Assembly: GCA_001557035.1 (NCBI GenBank)
Contig: LSKJ01000082.1
Span: 1-8,260 of the forward strand
DNA length: 8,260 nt
Source of the DNA: Rhodospirillaceae bacterium CCH5-H10
GTDB taxonomy: Bacteria > Pseudomonadota > Alphaproteobacteria > Reyranellales > Reyranellaceae
Direction of reading: 5' to 3'
The notes beneath the pieces were generated by a model. The model saw only the letters and a list, made by a program, of their open reading frames with translations, had not been told where the DNA came from and did not search any database. Positions 5,971-8,260 of the stretch are shown in pieces. A program made the translations under genes and the position numbers. Position 1 is the stretch's first letter. Every line of letters starts with the position of its first letter.

Positions 5971-8260
5971 GCGCGAAGGTCCATAGGGCGCAGCGCCACG
6001 ACAGTGCGCTGAAGCACGTCATGGGGCAGGCGCTCTATATCGACGACATGCCCGAGCCCGCCGGCACGCTGCATGGCGCGCTGGTGCTGAGCAATGTCGC
6101 CTGCGGCAGGCTCCTGAAGGTCGACAGCACCATGGCGTCGAAGATGCCGGGTGTCGTCGCGGTGCTGGGACCCGGCGACGTTCCCGGCAAAAACGACGTC
6201 GCCGCCATCGGCCAGAACGAGCCGCTGTTCGCCGTCGACCGGATCGAGTTCGCGGGCCAGACGCTGGCCATGGTCGTTGCCGAGACGCTGGATGCGGCAC
6301 GTGCCGCGGCGGAAAAGGTCGTCGTCGAGATCGAAGCCGAGGAGCCAATTCTCGACATCGCCGCGGCGCTGGATCGCAAGGCCTATGTGCAGTCGCCATC
6401 CACGGTGCTGCGTGGTGAGCCTGATACAGCCATGGCAAGCGCTCCCCATAAACTCACCGCCGCTTTCAGCGTCGGTGGGCAGGAGCATTTCTATCTCGAG
6501 GGCCAGATCGCCTTCGCGCTGCCGGGCGAGGATGGCGACATCACCGTCCACTCCTCGACCCAGCATCCGACCGAGGTGCAGCATATCTGCGCGCGCCTGC
6601 TGGGCTGCGACTTCAACCGCGTGACGGCGGTGGTCCGCCGGCTGGGCGGTGGCTTCGGCGGCAAGGAGAGTAACGCTTCGTGGGTCGCAGGCGCCGCGGC
6701 CGTCGCGGCGAACCATACCGGCCGGCCGGTGAAACTCCGGCTGCCGCGCGAGGTCGACATGGTGGCGACCGGCAAGCGCCACGGCTTCGACTATCGCTAC
6801 ACGGTGGGCTTCGACGGCGACGGCCGCGTGCTGGCGCTCGACGCGGTGCTGGCGGCCGATGCCGGCTGGAGCCTCGATCTCACGCCGGGCGTGGTGGCGC
6901 GCGCGCTCACCCATACCGACAACGCCTACTGGGTCCCGCACTTCCGCGCCGTCGGCTATGCCTGCCGCACCAACAAGCAGTCGAACACGGCCTTTCGCGG
7001 CTTCGGCGGACCGCAGGGCGTCGTCATCATGGAGGATGCGCTCGATCGGATCGCGATCCATCTCGGCCGCGATCCCGTCGAGATACGCGCGCTCAACTTC
7101 TATGCCGAGGGCCGGGACGAGACGCCCTACGGCCAGACGGTCGACGAGAATCATCTGGAGCGTTGCTGGGCCGAAGTGAAGGCCGGCGGCGAGATCGAAC
7201 GGCGGCGCGCCGAGATCGACGCCTTCAACGCGGCGAACCCGGTGCTGAAACGCGGGCTGGGACTCTTCCCGCTGAAGTTCGGCATCTCCTTCAACCTGCC
7301 GCACATGAACCAGGCCGGTGCGCTGGTGCATGTCTATACCGACGGCTCGATCCGCCTGAACCATGGCGGCACCGAGATGGGGCAGGGGCTGTTCATCAAG
7401 GTCGCGCAGATCGTGGCCGAGGTGTTCAAGGTCGATCTCGACCGCATCCGGCCATCCGCCACCTCGACCGCCGAAGTGCCCAACACCTCGCCGACCGCCG
7501 CATCGACCGGAACGGATCTCAACGGCTGGGCGGCGTGGGAGGCCGCGAACACGATCCGCCAGCGCATGGTGGCCTATGCCGCCGAACATTTCGGCGTGGC
7601 CGCGGCCGACATCGAATTCGCCGACGGCAACGTGCGAATCGCGAAGCCGGGCAGCAACCAGGTGCTGAGCTTCGGCGAGCTGGCCAAACTCTGCTGGCTG
7701 GGGCGGGTCTCGCTGTCGTCGACCGGCTACTACAAGACGCCGAAGATCCATTGGGACCCCGTGGCGATGCGCGGGCGGCCGTTCTTCTACTTTTCCTTCG
7801 GCGCGGCGATGGCCGAAGTGGCGATCGACACGCTGACCGGCGAGAGCCGCGTGCTGCGCGCCGACCTCGTGCAGGACTGTGGCGCCTCGCTCAATCCCGC
7901 CATCGACCTCGGCCAGATCGAGGGTGCCTTCGTGCAGGGCCAGGGCTGGCTCACCTGCGAGGAGCTGTGGTGGGACGCCAAAGGGCGGCTGCGCACGGCG
8001 GGACCCTCGACCTACAAGATCCCGGGCAGCCGCGACGTGCCGCCGGTGTTCAACGTGACGCTGCTCGACAATGCGCCGTCGCGCGAGGCCACGATCTTCC
8101 GCTCCAAGGCGGTGGGCGAGCCGCCGCTGATGCTGGCGACCGCCGTGTGGACCGCGCTCAAGGATGCGATCGGCGCGGTGGCGGACCGGAAGGTGGCGGT
8201 GCGCCTCGACGCGCCGGCTACGCCCGAGCGCGTGCTCGCGGCGGTCGAGCAGGTGCGGCG
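5967..8260 (+). CDS. xdhB: Xanthine dehydrogenase molybdopterin-binding subunit, 3' end cut by the window
   Basis: This is the catalytic subunit, which hydroxylates hypoxanthine and xanthine to urate at a molybdopterin centre. The reading frame is open from GTG 5967 to the window edge, giving 764 codons plus two bases. Bacterial XdhB is usually near 770-780 residues, so only the tail is missing. It opens with the family pattern HDSALKHVMGQALYIDD (11-27). By alignment to bovine XDH (bovine numbers in brackets) the active-site set is complete: Gln199 (767), GGFGGKE with Glu234 (802), Arg312 (880), AFRGFGG with Arg344 and Phe346 (912, 914), Phe442 in FGISF (1009), Gln473 in GQG (1040), Ala511-Ala512 in PTAAS (1078-1079) and Glu718 in GEPP (1261). 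Glu234 and Arg312 separate XDH from aldehyde oxidases. The start overlaps the xdhA stop as GTGA, with GAGG at 5959-5962 upstream, so the two are coupled. xdhC, the cofactor-insertion factor, often follows but lies beyond the window if present. Confidence 0.95.
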   Translation, partial: MSAKVHRAQRHDSALKHVMGQALYIDDMPEPAGTLHGALVLSNVACGRLLKVDSTMASKMPGVVAVLGPGDVPGKNDVAAIGQNEPLFAVDRIEFAGQTLAMVVAETLDAARAAAEKVVVEIEAEEPILDIAAALDRKAYVQSPSTVLRGEPDTAMASAPHKLTAAFSVGGQEHFYLEGQIAFALPGEDGDITVHSSTQHPTEVQHICARLLGCDFNRVTAVVRRLGGGFGGKESNASWVAGAAAVAANHTGRPVKLRLPREVDMVATGKRHGFDYRYTVGFDGDGRVLALDAVLAADAGWSLDLTPGVVARALTHTDNAYWVPHFRAVGYACRTNKQSNTAFRGFGGPQGVVIMEDALDRIAIHLGRDPVEIRALNFYAEGRDETPYGQTVDENHLERCWAEVKAGGEIERRRAEIDAFNAANPVLKRGLGLFPLKFGISFNLPHMNQAGALVHVYTDGSIRLNHGGTEMGQGLFIKVAQIVAEVFKVDLDRIRPSATSTAEVPNTSPTAASTGTDLNGWAAWEAANTIRQRMVAYAAEHFGVAAADIEFADGNVRIAKPGSNQVLSFGELAKLCWLGRVSLSSTGYYKTPKIHWDPVAMRGRPFFYFSFGAAMAEVAIDTLTGESRVLRADLVQDCGASLNPAIDLGQIEGAFVQGQGWLTCEELWWDAKGRLRTAGPSTYKIPGSRDVPPVFNVTLLDNAPSREATIFRSKAVGEPPLMLATAVWTALKDAIGAVADRKVAVRLDAPATPERVLAAVEQVR

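Noticed and set aside
6720..6784. Apparent loss of the catalytic glutamate in XDH (EVDM where mammalian enzymes have a DEDM-like stretch before TGxRH)
   Set aside because: Counting residues from the Moco-binding arginine shows that the substrate-binding Glu802 equivalent is the Glu of GGFGGKE, which is present (Glu234). The EVDM position is not the active-site glutamate.
5880..7751. A 623-codon open frame on the minus strand
   Set aside because: It lies antisense to the well-conserved molybdenum subunit gene, has a low-complexity Arg/Gly/His/Ala-rich translation and shows no recognisable domain. It is a typical GC-rich shadow frame.

Overview
The window is an intact stretch of a GC-rich bacterial chromosome. 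It is most likely from an alphaproteobacterium: xanthine dehydrogenase (XDH) is split into two subunits of the Rhodobacter capsulatus type, GC is high throughout, and the genes are tightly packed with coupled starts. The genus cannot be fixed from the sequence. No tRNA, rRNA, CRISPR array, insertion sequence or phage gene was seen.

The layout is two divergent transcription units around a short intergenic region (about 4500-4578). Leftward on the minus strand is a four-gene operon: two tandem, diverged PuuE/NodB-fold polysaccharide-deacetylase-family proteins (4499-3600 and 3598-2672), an MmgE/PrpD-family protein (2666-1332), and a Tat-exported LivK-type ABC transporter substrate-binding protein (1315-89). 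Gaps are 1, 5 and 16 nt, and the operon ends in a perfect GC-rich hairpin at 31-50. Rightward on the plus strand are the XDH Fe-S/FAD subunit (4579-5970) and the molybdopterin subunit (5967 to the window edge). These two overlap by 4 nt, and the second lacks only its extreme C-terminus.

The molybdenum subunit retains every active-site residue I could map to bovine or R. capsulatus XDH, so a purine or purine-like heterocycle is the expected substrate. PuuE is the cofactor-independent allantoinase of purine degradation. An XDH divergent from two PuuE-like proteins therefore suggests oxidation of an N-heterocycle, hydrolysis of cyclic amides, and uptake of the substrate or a product. Urate oxidase, hydroxyisourate hydrolase, OHCU decarboxylase, allantoicase and transporter permeases are absent here. 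The second PuuE-like protein differs at the motifs that mark the family, and an MmgE/PrpD enzyme is not a known step of allantoin breakdown. The cluster may thus be an incomplete view of ordinary purine catabolism or a variant ring-cleavage pathway. The second reading is inference.
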